Below are positions 49,150-57,453 of a stretch of DNA of 64,000 nt, piece by piece. The notes beneath the pieces are model-generated. The model ran no database searches. It had not been told where the DNA came from and worked only from the letters and a program-made list of their open reading frames with translations. Each line of letters opens with the position of its first letter. Position 1 is the first letter of the stretch. The position numbers and the translations under genes were made by a program. The DNA comes from Pseudomaricurvus sp. HS19 (GTDB lineage Bacteria > Pseudomonadota > Gammaproteobacteria > Pseudomonadales > Cellvibrionaceae). The stretch lies in the NCBI RefSeq assembly GCF_009857815.1, contig NZ_WVVW01000001.1, positions 1,426,001 through 1,490,000 on the forward strand, written 5' to 3'.

Positions 49150-49701
49150 TCAGGCGGCGTGATGCAGTTTCTGCAGCAGTTGGGGTTTCACCTGCTCCAC
49201 CCATTCCCTGAGACGCTGTTCGGTCAGCATGCCCTGGGTACGCTGGTCGATCACCAGACCCACGAAGTGATCGCCTACCAGTGACGCCGAGTGCTCGAAG
49301 GTGTAGCCCTCCGCCGGCCAGGCGCCAATCATGTCTGCACCGAGCCCGGCGAACACCTGATAGAGGGCCATCATTGAACTGGCAAAACGCTCGGAATAAC
49401 GCTCCTGCGCGCCAAGGCCAAACATCGCAATGCGTTTACCGCTGAGATCCGGCGCCCCGAACCGGGCCAGGAACTCTTCCCAGTTACGCTCCAGGCATCC
49501 CGCGCTGAGACCGGGAATCTCGCCTACGCCATAGCTGGGCGTTCCCAGGATAAGTGCGTCGTACTTGAGCAGATCAGCAGCTTCAATACGGTTGACGTTG
49601 AGGGGCTTGTCCGCCAGCTCATCGCCCAGCAGCTTATAAAGCTTTTTCGCAATCAGGCGCGTCGTGCCTGTCTCTGTGCCGAAAAAAATACCGATTTTCA
49701 C
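49150..49701 (-). CDS. Long-chain flavodoxin, NifF-like
   Basis: 183 residues. FMN P-loop FFGTETGTTRLIAK, W/Y loop GTPSYGVGEIPGLSAGCLERNWEEFL and MFGLGAQERYSERF. The GE-PGLS-x2-C-x4-WEEFL insert matches Azotobacter NifF, as I recall it, better than E. coli FldA. Flavodoxins of this type carry low-potential electrons to nitrogenase reductase. GTG 49701 is chosen as it begins VKIGIFFG; an open frame lies upstream. Next gene: the CCG Fe-S protein. Confidence 0.88.
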   Translation of the reverse strand: MKIGIFFGTETGTTRLIAKKLYKLLGDELADKPLNVNRIEAADLLKYDALILGTPSYGVGEIPGLSAGCLERNWEEFLARFGAPDLSGKRIAMFGLGAQERYSERFASSMMALYQVFAGLGADMIGAWPAEGYTFEHSASLVGDHFVGLVIDQRTQGMLTEQRLREWVEQVKPQLLQKLHHAA

Positions 49702-49892
49702 GATGACCTGATCCTCACTCTGTAACCAAATGGCAGCCGTTCGACCCTGCCAGCGCTGTCGCGTAAACGACAATCCGAATCGTCCCGCTCCCGCTTGTCG
49801 CAGCGCCACTGTACCGAAGCAGACAAAACGCCGCCTGCGGCAAGGGCAAACGTCGATAACAGAAGGGTAATTGCAAGCGCTGTTCCAGCCAC
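49698..49892 (-). CDS. Possible small exported protein before flavodoxin
   Basis: 64 codons from GTG 49892, ending in TGA that overlaps the flavodoxin GTG by four bases (GTGA), a sign of coupling. The first 25 residues are a good export signal (LAITLLLSTFALAAGGVL), followed by an Arg-rich part with two cysteines. No clear Shine-Dalgarno. It also overlies a sigma54-like sequence at 49872-49887, so coding and promoter readings compete. Confidence 0.35.
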   Translation of the reverse strand: MAGTALAITLLLSTFALAAGGVLSASVQWRCDKRERDDSDCRLRDSAGRVERLPFGYRVRIRSS

Positions 49893-49913
49893 CGGTATCA
49901 GCTGCTCACAAGC

Positions 49914-50348
49914 TCAGGAAAGGGCGTCAGCCAGCAGTACCGCACCCATGCGCGTCCGGTGCCCGGCACACCACTGCTGCCAGCGGTTCTCCACCTGAAT
50001 CAGGATGCGCTCAAGATAGGGACGGCCGGGACGGTGCTCCTCGCCAAAGTTGGAGAGTGCGCAGGAGCTGCGATTGAACTGCAGGGCGTAGGCCACCAGC
50101 TCGTCCTTAACCCCCGCCAGCCGCGCTGTCAGCGCCTCCGGGTTATCGCCACCCAGCCCCATACCCTCATCCAGCAGGCGACTGCAGACACCCAGCCAGT
50201 CGTCAACCAATGCCAGCAACTGACGTTCGAGTATGCCATCCACCAGATGGCGGGAGAGATCGACATTGATACCGCGCTGATAGCCACGCTTGAGAGCCGG
50301 CATCTCATTTTGCAGGGCATCGGTCAGGTACTTGAGGGAGTTTGTCAT
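49914..50348 (-). CDS. Hypothetical protein (144 aa)
   Basis: Function unknown. Helical throughout (LKYLTDALQNEMPALKRGYQRG; ERQLLALVDDWLGVCSRLLDE), with three cysteines and no signal peptide. It lies 212 bp before the flavodoxin gene on the same strand. A -24-like TGGCACG (50402-50408) and a palindrome (50360-50384) stand upstream. Confidence 0.6.
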   Translation of the reverse strand: MTNSLKYLTDALQNEMPALKRGYQRGINVDLSRHLVDGILERQLLALVDDWLGVCSRLLDEGMGLGGDNPEALTARLAGVKDELVAYALQFNRSSCALSNFGEEHRPGRPYLERILIQVENRWQQWCAGHRTRMGAVLLADALS

Positions 50349-50359
50349 TGCAGTCACCA

Positions 50360-50384
50360 CCGTATTGCTTACCTCACAATACGG
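50360..50384. repeat. Perfect inverted repeat in leader
   Basis: CCGTATTG and CAATACGG with a 9-base spacer, ending 12 bp before ATG 50348. Could be an operator or a hairpin limiting translation of the 144-residue protein. Confidence 0.6.
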
Positions 50385-50480
50385 ATGGCTTTTTCAGTTT
50401 TCGTGCCAGCTGCCGGCTCCGCGGGGGTAAACGAAAGTAAATTCACCACCCTCGACCGCGGCAAGTGCGGATGAGATTGA

Positions 50481-51578
50481 TCAGAATGCCTGACCGAAGC
50501 GCATGTAAAAGCCGTTATTCCCCCCTTCGCCCTGGGCATAATCCATGGTGATCACAATGCGCTCCGATGGCTTCAGCACATACTGGGCACCGATACCGAA
50601 CGAGGAGTAGAGGTTGGCAGAGTCGTCACAGCTGAGTCCGTCGCCGTAGAGACAGGCCACGCCGGCAAACAGGTTGATACCAAACCGCCCCTTCACATGG
50701 ATACGCTCTTCGAACTCCACCAGGAAGGAGTGCGGGGCCAGGTACTGGCCGCGGGTGTACCCCCTCAGGGTCACACTGGAATAACCACTGCTCGGAGCAT
50801 CGTCCGTCCAGCGCCCGTCAACATGGGTCGCGAACACGTGGCCGTTGCCGTGGGGAAGGTAGTGAAGTCCCTTCAGGTTGTAGGCATCAAAACTGACTTC
50901 TCCCCCAAAGGATTCCCGGTAGGCGAAGTTGTTGAACAGCACATTCATACCGGAGAGCGGTGAGTTCTTGCTGTCGCGGGTGTCGTACTGTGCCACCAAT
51001 CCAAGGCCGGCGGCATCATAGCCGGTAAGCCCGGTCAGCTTCAGCACCTCCGCGCTGGTGAAGTTATCACCCACGATCAGGTAGTTGGTGTAGATGGCCT
51101 GTGCCCCCAGGAACCAGTGGGGAACCACCTCCTGCTGATAGCGGCTGAAAAACATCTTCACCTCATCGGTGGAGGAGATGGGCAGGCCACTGCCAAGGAA
51201 ATCCTCATAGTCATTACGAATGCGCCCGCCCAGTGCCACCGCCGAAAAGCGTCTTGCATCCGCATTCCAGAACGAGCGCAGGAAGAGGCCGGCAATGAGG
51301 GAGTCGGTGTTGCTGTAGGTGGCCATGGCCCCGGCCATGGAGGAGGTAGAGTCGGGGTCAATCTTGAAGAGGTAACCTCCGAGGCCACCGGCGGAGGTGC
51401 CAACCTTGGGGTCAGAGCTGATGGTAGGCGCCAGCAACCAGGGCGACTCCTGCTTTTTCTCGCCGCCCGCTCCGGGCTCAGCCGTGGCAGACTCCTGTGC
51501 GTGGACAGTAACGGCGAGCAGCATCAGTGCGGCAATCAACCACTGGCCCGTCCGCGCCGGGTATGACATGACCTTCAT
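50481..51578 (-). CDS. D15/surface-antigen beta-barrel protein
   Basis: 365 residues with signal peptide (LLAVTVHAQ) and a Bac_surface_Ag-type barrel: GYLFKIDPDSTSS, QYDTRDSKNSPLSGMNVLFNNFAYRESF and RGYTRGQYLAPHSFLVEFEERI, ending in YMRFGQAF with a terminal Phe. No POTRA domains are present, so it is not BamA or TamA. GGGAGG precedes ATG 51578. Divergent from the SLC13 permease. Confidence 0.82.
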   Translation of the reverse strand: MKVMSYPARTGQWLIAALMLLAVTVHAQESATAEPGAGGEKKQESPWLLAPTISSDPKVGTSAGGLGGYLFKIDPDSTSSMAGAMATYSNTDSLIAGLFLRSFWNADARRFSAVALGGRIRNDYEDFLGSGLPISSTDEVKMFFSRYQQEVVPHWFLGAQAIYTNYLIVGDNFTSAEVLKLTGLTGYDAAGLGLVAQYDTRDSKNSPLSGMNVLFNNFAYRESFGGEVSFDAYNLKGLHYLPHGNGHVFATHVDGRWTDDAPSSGYSSVTLRGYTRGQYLAPHSFLVEFEERIHVKGRFGINLFAGVACLYGDGLSCDDSANLYSSFGIGAQYVLKPSERIVITMDYAQGEGGNNGFYMRFGQAF

Positions 51579-51695
51579 CCAACCTCCCTGTGATGCCGCA
51601 GCACCCTGTTTAACCTGCGCCCAGTATAGCTGGCGCGTTTGTTGTCTTCACAGACTCTGGCATTATTACCTTGCTGCCGGCAAGACGGAACCACC

Positions 51696-53534
51696 ATGTT
51701 ACTCATTCCCGAAACAGCACAATCCGGATTTGTGTTTGCGGTGATGGCCATTGCCATGGTGCTGATGGCCAGCAATCGGGTGCGCTACGACTTTCTGGCG
51801 CTGCTGGTGGTGCTGGCACTCATGCTCAGCGGGGTTCTCACCGTGGGCGAGGCTCTTGCCGGTTTTGGTAATCCGGTGGTCATACTGATCGGCGCCCTGC
51901 TGGTGGTGGGAGAGATGCTGGATCGCACCGGCGTTGCCCGCGCCGTTGGCGACTGGATCCTGAAACACGGCGGCCAGCGTGAAAGTTATTTACTGATCCT
52001 GATTATGCTCAGCAGTGCAGTACTGAGTGCGGTTATGAGTTCCACCGCCGTGGTGGCGATTTTTATCCCCATTCTGTTGCGCATTGCCCGCCAGTCGCAG
52101 GTAAACCGCTCAAGACTGCTGCTGCCCATGTCCTACGCGGCGCTGGCCAGCGGTATGCTGACCCTGATCGCCACCCCGCCCAACCTGGTGATCAGCGGTG
52201 AGTTGGAAGCCAGTGGCTACCAGCCACTGGGCTTCTTCAGTTTCTCCCTCATCGGGGTCCTCGTACTGCTGCTGGCCATCGCCTATATGCTGTTGCTGGG
52301 GCGCCACTGGCTGCCACGCACCAGCACCGATACCCATCACCCCTACGGCCGCTCCCTGCAAGCCCTGTGGCAGGATTTCAGCGTCCGGCGCCAGACCCTC
52401 ACCCTGCGTATACCCGCCCACTCGCCACTGTGTGGGCGGCGCCTGAGTGAGTGCAGCATGAACAGCAGCTACCGTATACGGGTACTGGATGTACTGCGGC
52501 CCCGCCGCGGGGGACTGGAACACTACCCCGGCCCGGCAGCGGATTTTGTGCTGCGTGCCGATGACATCCTGCTGGTGCTGGGGGAGGAGGAACAGATCCT
52601 CCACTGCATCGGCGAACTGGGCCTCTACCGCCACAAACTGGGCGCGCGGGAACAGCAGCAGGTGCAGTGGGAGCTGGGCGCCATCACCGTGCTCATCCAC
52701 CCCAATTCGCGCCTGATCGGACGCAGCGTGCGGGACAGCCAGTTCCGCGACACCTACGGCCTCGACGTGTTTGGCCTGCGCCGCAATCAGGAGGCGGTGG
52801 ACGACTACGACGAGGTGCCACTGGCCGCCTCCGACAGCTTACTGGTGGCGGGCCCCTGGTACCGGCTGCGGGCCCTGAGCCAGCAGAATCACGACTTTGT
52901 GGTGCTGGAGTCGCCACAGGAGGCTGAGGAGGTGGTACCAGCGCGCCGGCATATGCCGCTGGCGCTGGCACTGACCGGCGCCATGGTGGTGGTCTCCATG
53001 CTCAACTGGCTGCCGCTGGTGGCCGCGGCCCTGCTGGCGGCACTGGGTGGCGTCGTGGGCCGCTGCCTCACTGCCCAGGAAGCCTACCGGGCCATCCACT
53101 GGTCCAGCCTCATACTGCTGGCCGGCATGTTGCCCCTGGCTGCCGCGCTGCAAAAAACCGGCGCCACGGACCTGATTATCGCCACCCTGTTGCAGGTCAG
53201 CGGAGGCTCACACCCACTGCTGGTGCTGACCATACTGTTCTTTGCCACGGTGTTGCTCACTAATATCCTCTCCAACACCACCGCTGCTATTCTCATGGCA
53301 CCCATTGCCATTGGTGCCGCAGAAGCACTTAACCTATCCCCCTACCCCATGGCCATTGGCCTGCTGATGGCGGCTTCCTCTGCCTTTCTGACGCCAGTGG
53401 CATCACCGGTGGTCACACTGGTGGTAGAGCCGGGCAACTACCGTTTTATGGACTTTGTGCGCCTCGGCATCATCCCCGTACTGATCGTATTTGCAGTGGC
53501 CGTGCTGGTAGTGCCACTGCTCTTCCCCTGGTAA
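51696..53534 (+). CDS. SLC13-family permease with RCK_C domains
   Basis: 612 residues. Two hydrophobic halves (residues 1-205 and 440-612) flank two cytosolic RCK_C/TrkA_C domains (residues about 220-420, e.g. VLIHPNSRLIGRSVRDSQFR). Motifs MSSTAVVAIFIPI and SNTTAAILMAPIAIG are the paired SNT/SST signatures. The layout is that of SAC1-like sodium/sulfate symporters; molybdate or other anions are possible (inference). ATG 51696 with CGGAA upstream. Confidence 0.88.
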   Translation: MLLIPETAQSGFVFAVMAIAMVLMASNRVRYDFLALLVVLALMLSGVLTVGEALAGFGNPVVILIGALLVVGEMLDRTGVARAVGDWILKHGGQRESYLLILIMLSSAVLSAVMSSTAVVAIFIPILLRIARQSQVNRSRLLLPMSYAALASGMLTLIATPPNLVISGELEASGYQPLGFFSFSLIGVLVLLLAIAYMLLLGRHWLPRTSTDTHHPYGRSLQALWQDFSVRRQTLTLRIPAHSPLCGRRLSECSMNSSYRIRVLDVLRPRRGGLEHYPGPAADFVLRADDILLVLGEEEQILHCIGELGLYRHKLGAREQQQVQWELGAITVLIHPNSRLIGRSVRDSQFRDTYGLDVFGLRRNQEAVDDYDEVPLAASDSLLVAGPWYRLRALSQQNHDFVVLESPQEAEEVVPARRHMPLALALTGAMVVVSMLNWLPLVAAALLAALGGVVGRCLTAQEAYRAIHWSSLILLAGMLPLAAALQKTGATDLIIATLLQVSGGSHPLLVLTILFFATVLLTNILSNTTAAILMAPIAIGAAEALNLSPYPMAIGLLMAASSAFLTPVASPVVTLVVEPGNYRFMDFVRLGIIPVLIVFAVAVLVVPLLFPW

Positions 53535-53542
53535 AACCGGCC

Positions 53543-53570
53543 GGGCATTGTCGGCTTTACGACAAAGCCC
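53543..53570. promoter_or_regulatory. TGT-N10-ACA palindrome, possible NifA site or terminator
   Basis: TGT (53549-53551) and ACA (53562-53564) are separated by 10 bases, the NifA upstream-activator consensus. The same bases form a stem GGGC-TTGTCG / CGACAA-GCCC starting 9 bp after the permease stop, but without a T-run. It lies about 100 bp upstream of a -24/-12 promoter, a normal distance for an enhancer. Confidence 0.5.
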
Positions 53571-53657
53571 CAACCAAGGCTGCCTCCCTGCCCTCAGGCA
53601 TACACCACAACTGATTGTTTTAACTCGGTTTTTTCTCAATCCATGAATCGAAGTACA

Positions 53658-53673
53658 TGGCCGGGCTCTTGCA
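53658..53673 (+). promoter_or_regulatory. Sigma54 (-24/-12) promoter of nifX
   Basis: TGGCCGGGCTCTTGCA: GG and GC are 10 bp apart, with TGGC at -24 and TTGCA at -12. Predicted start of transcription is near 53684, 47 bp before the ATG. Confidence 0.65.
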
Positions 53674-53730
53674 GTGGTGGAAACAGACGCTTTTACACGT
53701 GCCCCTGTACCACAACCCGGAGGAAAACCT

Positions 53731-54210
53731 ATGGACACTACCGCCGCTATCACCTGTGTTGCCGATGCCGCCGCCGATGAGGAGGCCCTGCTGGTCGCCT
53801 TTGCCTCCCTCGATGGCGACATGGTGGACCAGCACTTCGGCTCGGCCCAGGCGTTCTACCTCTACGCCGTCACCCCTGACTCCGCCGATTTTCTGGCCTC
53901 CCACAATTTCGGCATTGAGAAGAAGGACGGCAACGAGGATAAGCTCAAGCCCAAGATGGCCTGGCTGGCGGGCGCTGACATCGTCTACTGCGGCTCCATC
54001 GGCGGCTCGGCGACCCGCCAGTTGCTGACACTCGGCGTGCACCCTGTGCAGGTGAAGGGCGGCCCCGATGTGGAAGAGCTGATTGAAGAGCTGCAGGGCC
54101 AGTTGAATGGCACCCGGGAGCCGTGGCTGGAGAAGCTGCTGCAGCGTAAGCAGAAAGCACAGAACGACGACCGCTTTGCCGACTTTGAGGATGAAGGCTG
54201 GGACGATTGA
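53731..54210 (+). CDS. nifX: NifX-type FeMo-cofactor biosynthesis protein
   Basis: 159 residues. AFASLDGDMVDQHFGSAQAFYLY, the central GNEDKLKPKMAWL and the C-terminal RFADFEDEGWDD match Azotobacter NifX, including the EGWDE-type end, rather than generic NifX/NafY relatives. NifX carries NifB-cofactor between NifB and NifEN (known). ATG 53731 has GGAGGA seven bases upstream; the frame continues 5' but only into the promoter. No other cofactor gene is in the window. Confidence 0.85.
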   Translation: MDTTAAITCVADAAADEEALLVAFASLDGDMVDQHFGSAQAFYLYAVTPDSADFLASHNFGIEKKDGNEDKLKPKMAWLAGADIVYCGSIGGSATRQLLTLGVHPVQVKGGPDVEELIEELQGQLNGTREPWLEKLLQRKQKAQNDDRFADFEDEGWDD

Positions 54211-54238
54211 GCCTGCAGTAAATTCAGGAAAGCAGCCC

Positions 54239-54658
54239 TCAGCGGGCCGTCACATGCCCACAGCTGTTACACCGGTAACCATCACGGGTAGGAAACAGGG
54301 GGAAGTTCAGCCACAGAAATGCCAGGAAGGCTGCCCGGCGACCGACACGGTAGTAGCTTGTGGCCTGGCTGCCACAGCGGGGGCAGGCCGGATACTCCGG
54401 CTCATCCGCATCCACGTCGGCGACCGCCGCCGGGGCCGCACAGTGCTGTTCCTCCACCTCTGCCAGCACGGCACGGGCCTGCTCGGCGTAAGCGGCAGGC
54501 ACCTGCAAACGCACCCCGCCGAGAGCGTTGGAGTAGAGCCAATCCATACTGATGGTGTGTTCGTCGGCAATAAACGCGGGAATGTAAGCCGCCTCCAGCA
54601 ACCCCTTATGCAGGTGAGCCTCATAGGGAAAACTGTAACGCCCCACCGTTACCAGCAT
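54239..54658 (-). CDS. DUF2007 / zinc-ribbon protein
   Basis: 139 residues. The N-terminal 70 residues are a DUF2007 domain (FPYEAHLHKGLLEAAYIPAFIADEH). A zinc ribbon with CPRC and CNSC brackets a hydrophobic segment (AFLAFLWLNFPLFP). Role unknown. The SDR gene upstream ends 5 bp before its ATG, suggesting one transcript. Confidence 0.82.
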   Translation of the reverse strand: MLVTVGRYSFPYEAHLHKGLLEAAYIPAFIADEHTISMDWLYSNALGGVRLQVPAAYAEQARAVLAEVEEQHCAAPAAVADVDADEPEYPACPRCGSQATSYYRVGRRAAFLAFLWLNFPLFPTRDGYRCNSCGHVTAR

Positions 54659-54663
54659 GTGCG

Positions 54664-55467
54664 TTACCCGATCCTTGCCGTCTGCCCGCCATCCACCGGC
54701 AGCACCACACCGGTTATGAATCCGGCTTCGTCCGAGGCCAGAAACACGGCTGCATGGGCCACATCCCAGGCCGAGCCCTGGCGATGACGCAGGGGTACCC
54801 GGGCATCGCGCTGCTGGCGCACCACATCCGCGTCCACCCCCATGCGCTGCGCCACCCCTTCCACTGCCACTGGCGTATCCAGCAGTCCCGGCATAATGGC
54901 ATTCACCCTGACGCCATCGGCGGCGTAAGCCATGGCCATCTGGTGGGTCAGGCCATTGAGGGCGAGCTTGGTGGTACCGTACATCACCGGCTGCCCGGAG
55001 CAGACCGCCGCCATGGAAGATATGTTGATGATGCAGCCGCTTTTGCGCCCGCGCATGGACGGCAGAACCGCCTTGCTGGCGTAGACCACACTCTTGAAGT
55101 TGAGGGCCATGGCGCTGTCGATGATGCTCTCATCCAGTTCTGCCGGATCGAGACGGTCGGTACTCACGCCACCGACGTTGTTGTGCAGGATATCGACAGG
55201 CCCAAAAGCTTCGACACAAGCCTGCACCGCACGCAGGCAATCCGCCTCCCGGGTTACATCCGCCTGCAAGGCAATGGCGTCGCCACCCGCCCCTGCAATC
55301 TGCAGTCGAGTGGCTTCGGCTGCCGCCAGATCCAGGTCGACACAGGCCACGCGAGCCCCCTCACGGGCGTATTGCAGGGCGCAGGCGCGGCCATTACCAA
55401 TATTGGGTCCCGGCAATTGCCCGGCACCAAACACAATTGCCACCTTCCCCTTAAGCCGTTCTGTCAT
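54664..55467 (-). CDS. SDR-family oxidoreductase
   Basis: 267 residues, classical SDR. Cofactor motif VFGAGQLPGPNIGNG is unusual in having a three-residue insertion relative to the normal glycine motif; NNVG, SS and YGTTK (catalytic Tyr, Lys) are present, and the Asp after strand 2 (CVDLD) favours NAD. Substrate unknown. ATG 55467 follows a weak Shine-Dalgarno; the open frame upstream is not used. Confidence 0.85.
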   Translation of the reverse strand: MTERLKGKVAIVFGAGQLPGPNIGNGRACALQYAREGARVACVDLDLAAAEATRLQIAGAGGDAIALQADVTREADCLRAVQACVEAFGPVDILHNNVGGVSTDRLDPAELDESIIDSAMALNFKSVVYASKAVLPSMRGRKSGCIINISSMAAVCSGQPVMYGTTKLALNGLTHQMAMAYAADGVRVNAIMPGLLDTPVAVEGVAQRMGVDADVVRQQRDARVPLRHRQGSAWDVAHAAVFLASDEAGFITGVVLPVDGGQTARIG

Positions 55468-55549
55468 CACGGAATCCTGTGCTTGCCACTGTCGATGAGT
55501 CAGCTTAGCGGCAGCGCAACAGGCTAGCAATTCACAAACCGTATCCGCC

Positions 55550-56434
55550 TCACAGACGTTCGCACAATGCCCGTAATTTTTGCGGATGATTGAGCAGGTA
55601 GATTGCGGCTATACGCCCGTCCCTGACAGAGACCGAGAGCAATTGCTCGGGCTCCCCGTCATGGCGCAGCAACAGTGCAGGCGCCCCGTTGGTCGTGAGC
55701 CATTCAGCACTGACCTGCGCCTGGGGCCTGAACTTGTTGGCCACGCCGAGAAACAGGCGCACAATTTTCTCCGCTCCCGCAATGGGTCTCCGGGCTGCCA
55801 GACGATAGCCGCCACTGTCTGCAGTAAAGACGGCATCTTCCCGCAACAGGGACGTGAGCGTATCGCTGTCCCCTTCTGCCGCCGCCCGCATAAACGCTCC
55901 CAACAAACGCCTGTGCTCAGCCTCCGGCGCACTGCGATCCGGCTGTTCAGCGCGAACGGCCTTGCGTGCCCTGGACGCCAGCTGCCGCACCGACGCCTCA
56001 TTGCGCTCCAGTACCGCCGCGACCTCACTGAACGGCAGATCAAAAACATCGTGCAACAAAAATGCTGCACGCTCAGGGGCTGACAGTCGCTCCAGGGTCA
56101 ACAGCAAGGCATAGGAGAGATCGTCCGCCAACTCCGTGGCAGCCTCCAGGTCCATGCTGCCAACGTCACTCACCGGATCCGGCAACCAGGGCCCGATGTA
56201 GGCGTCGCGCCGGACCCGTTCAGCTTTCAGACGATCAAGGGAGAGCCTGGTAACAATGGTAGTGAGGTAGGCCTGGGCATTGTCGACAGGAGCATCGGTT
56301 TGCGTATGCTGCGCCGCCGACCAACGCAACCACGCCTCCTGCAGAATATCTTCCGCATCCGCCCGGCTGCCCAGCATGCGATAGGCCAAGCCCAGCAGGC
56401 GACTGCGGTGTTGCTGAAAACTTGCCAGTGCCAT
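55550..56434 (-). CDS. ECF sigma factor, ECF41/SigJ-like
   Basis: 294 residues: sigma2 (RMLGSRADAEDILQEAWLRW), sigma4 (LPFSEVAAVLERNEASVRQL) and a C-terminal SnoaL-like domain of about 100 residues. The linker YIGPWLPDP matches the WLPEP motif typical of ECF41, in which the SnoaL domain regulates activity without an anti-sigma factor. ATG 56434 follows GGAGG and is 2 bp after the CMD gene stop. Confidence 0.88.
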   Translation of the reverse strand: MALASFQQHRSRLLGLAYRMLGSRADAEDILQEAWLRWSAAQHTQTDAPVDNAQAYLTTIVTRLSLDRLKAERVRRDAYIGPWLPDPVSDVGSMDLEAATELADDLSYALLLTLERLSAPERAAFLLHDVFDLPFSEVAAVLERNEASVRQLASRARKAVRAEQPDRSAPEAEHRRLLGAFMRAAAEGDSDTLTSLLREDAVFTADSGGYRLAARRPIAGAEKIVRLFLGVANKFRPQAQVSAEWLTTNGAPALLLRHDGEPEQLLSVSVRDGRIAAIYLLNHPQKLRALCERL

Positions 56435-56436
56435 TC

Positions 56437-56979
56437 TCAGGCCTCCGCGGCCATAAGGGCAGGCCTGCCACCAACCATCGCGCATGCCGCGCCGGGAGAT
56501 GCAAAACCGAGAGCCCATTTCATCTGCGGATAGAGACGAGCGCCCAACACCGCCATTGCCAGGTCGATCACGCCCTGCTCTCCCCAACGCTGCCGCACCT
56601 CCTCCAGCACCCCGGCACTCTCCTCATGCCGAAGAACCGTTCGGGCATAGCGACACGCCAATGCCAGCTCCTCCTGCAGACCGTCCGCATGGCCACTCAA
56701 CACCGTGTTGATCTCTGCCTCTTCCATGCCCGCCTCCCGGGCCAGTTTTATCATCAGTTCGGTGCAGCTCCCGCAGTCCTCAAACTGTATGGCAACCAAT
56801 TGCACCGCCATGGCCACCTGCGGCGAGACCCGCTGGCGGTGCCATCCGAGTTTACAGGCTCGGGCAAAGGTGCGGAAAGCGCTGCCTGAGTGGTCTGCCA
56901 GATAGAGCTGATAGCTGACATCAAAGTCGTAGCGTCGACCGAAAGCGGTAATGAATTTACGGGCGATGGCATTAAACAT
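56437..56979 (-). CDS. Carboxymuconolactone decarboxylase/AhpD-like protein
   Basis: 180 residues. The CxxC of the AhpD active site is present in FEDCGSCTELM with a nearby His further on. Genes of this family are the usual neighbours and targets of ECF41 sigma factors (known). It overlaps the upstream membrane-protein gene by 8 bp. Confidence 0.85.
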   Translation of the reverse strand: MFNAIARKFITAFGRRYDFDVSYQLYLADHSGSAFRTFARACKLGWHRQRVSPQVAMAVQLVAIQFEDCGSCTELMIKLAREAGMEEAEINTVLSGHADGLQEELALACRYARTVLRHEESAGVLEEVRQRWGEQGVIDLAMAVLGARLYPQMKWALGFASPGAACAMVGGRPALMAAEA

Positions 56980-57358
56980 ACGCGCCTCCCTTCAGCCCGC
57001 GCCCATGAGGCAGGCTCGCCCAGATGGCAGCAACGGCAATCAGTGTCAGTACCAGTGTAGTAGCGGGAGCATCCGGGGAATGCAACAGTTCCAGCCCGTG
57101 GATTGCCGCGTGCAACAGAAGAAAGCCACTGCCGGCAGCAGCGGCAGGCCAGTACTGCTGACGCCAGCCGCGAAACAACAACCCCAGACCCGCAACCAAA
57201 AACGCGGCACCGATATCTACTACAAAGTGTGAATTGTAAGGACCGGAAGCGGGCACTCCCGGTGTACTGGCGTACCAACGCTGGCCATCTGCCATCATCA
57301 GTAACCCGTTAGCGGCTGTCATCAGCCCAATGAAAACAGCGATCGATCTTCGCAACAT
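56972..57358 (-). CDS. Four-helix membrane protein
   Basis: 128 residues with four hydrophobic helices (AVFIGLMTAANGLLMM, VVDIGAAFLVAGLGLLF, AAAGSGFLLLHAAIHGLELL, TTLVLTLIAVAAIWAS). No family recognised with confidence. First gene of the sigma factor-CMD group; ATG 57358 follows AAGGGGG. Confidence 0.7.
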   Translation of the reverse strand: MLRRSIAVFIGLMTAANGLLMMADGQRWYASTPGVPASGPYNSHFVVDIGAAFLVAGLGLLFRGWRQQYWPAAAAGSGFLLLHAAIHGLELLHSPDAPATTLVLTLIAVAAIWASLPHGRGLKGGAYV

Positions 57359-57453
57359 GGAACCCCCTTATGAACAAACAGTGTCTTTCAGGGGTAAGAC
57401 GATTCAGGCAGCCAGAATGTGACAGGAGCGAGGAAAAATGTTGGCAACCGTCC

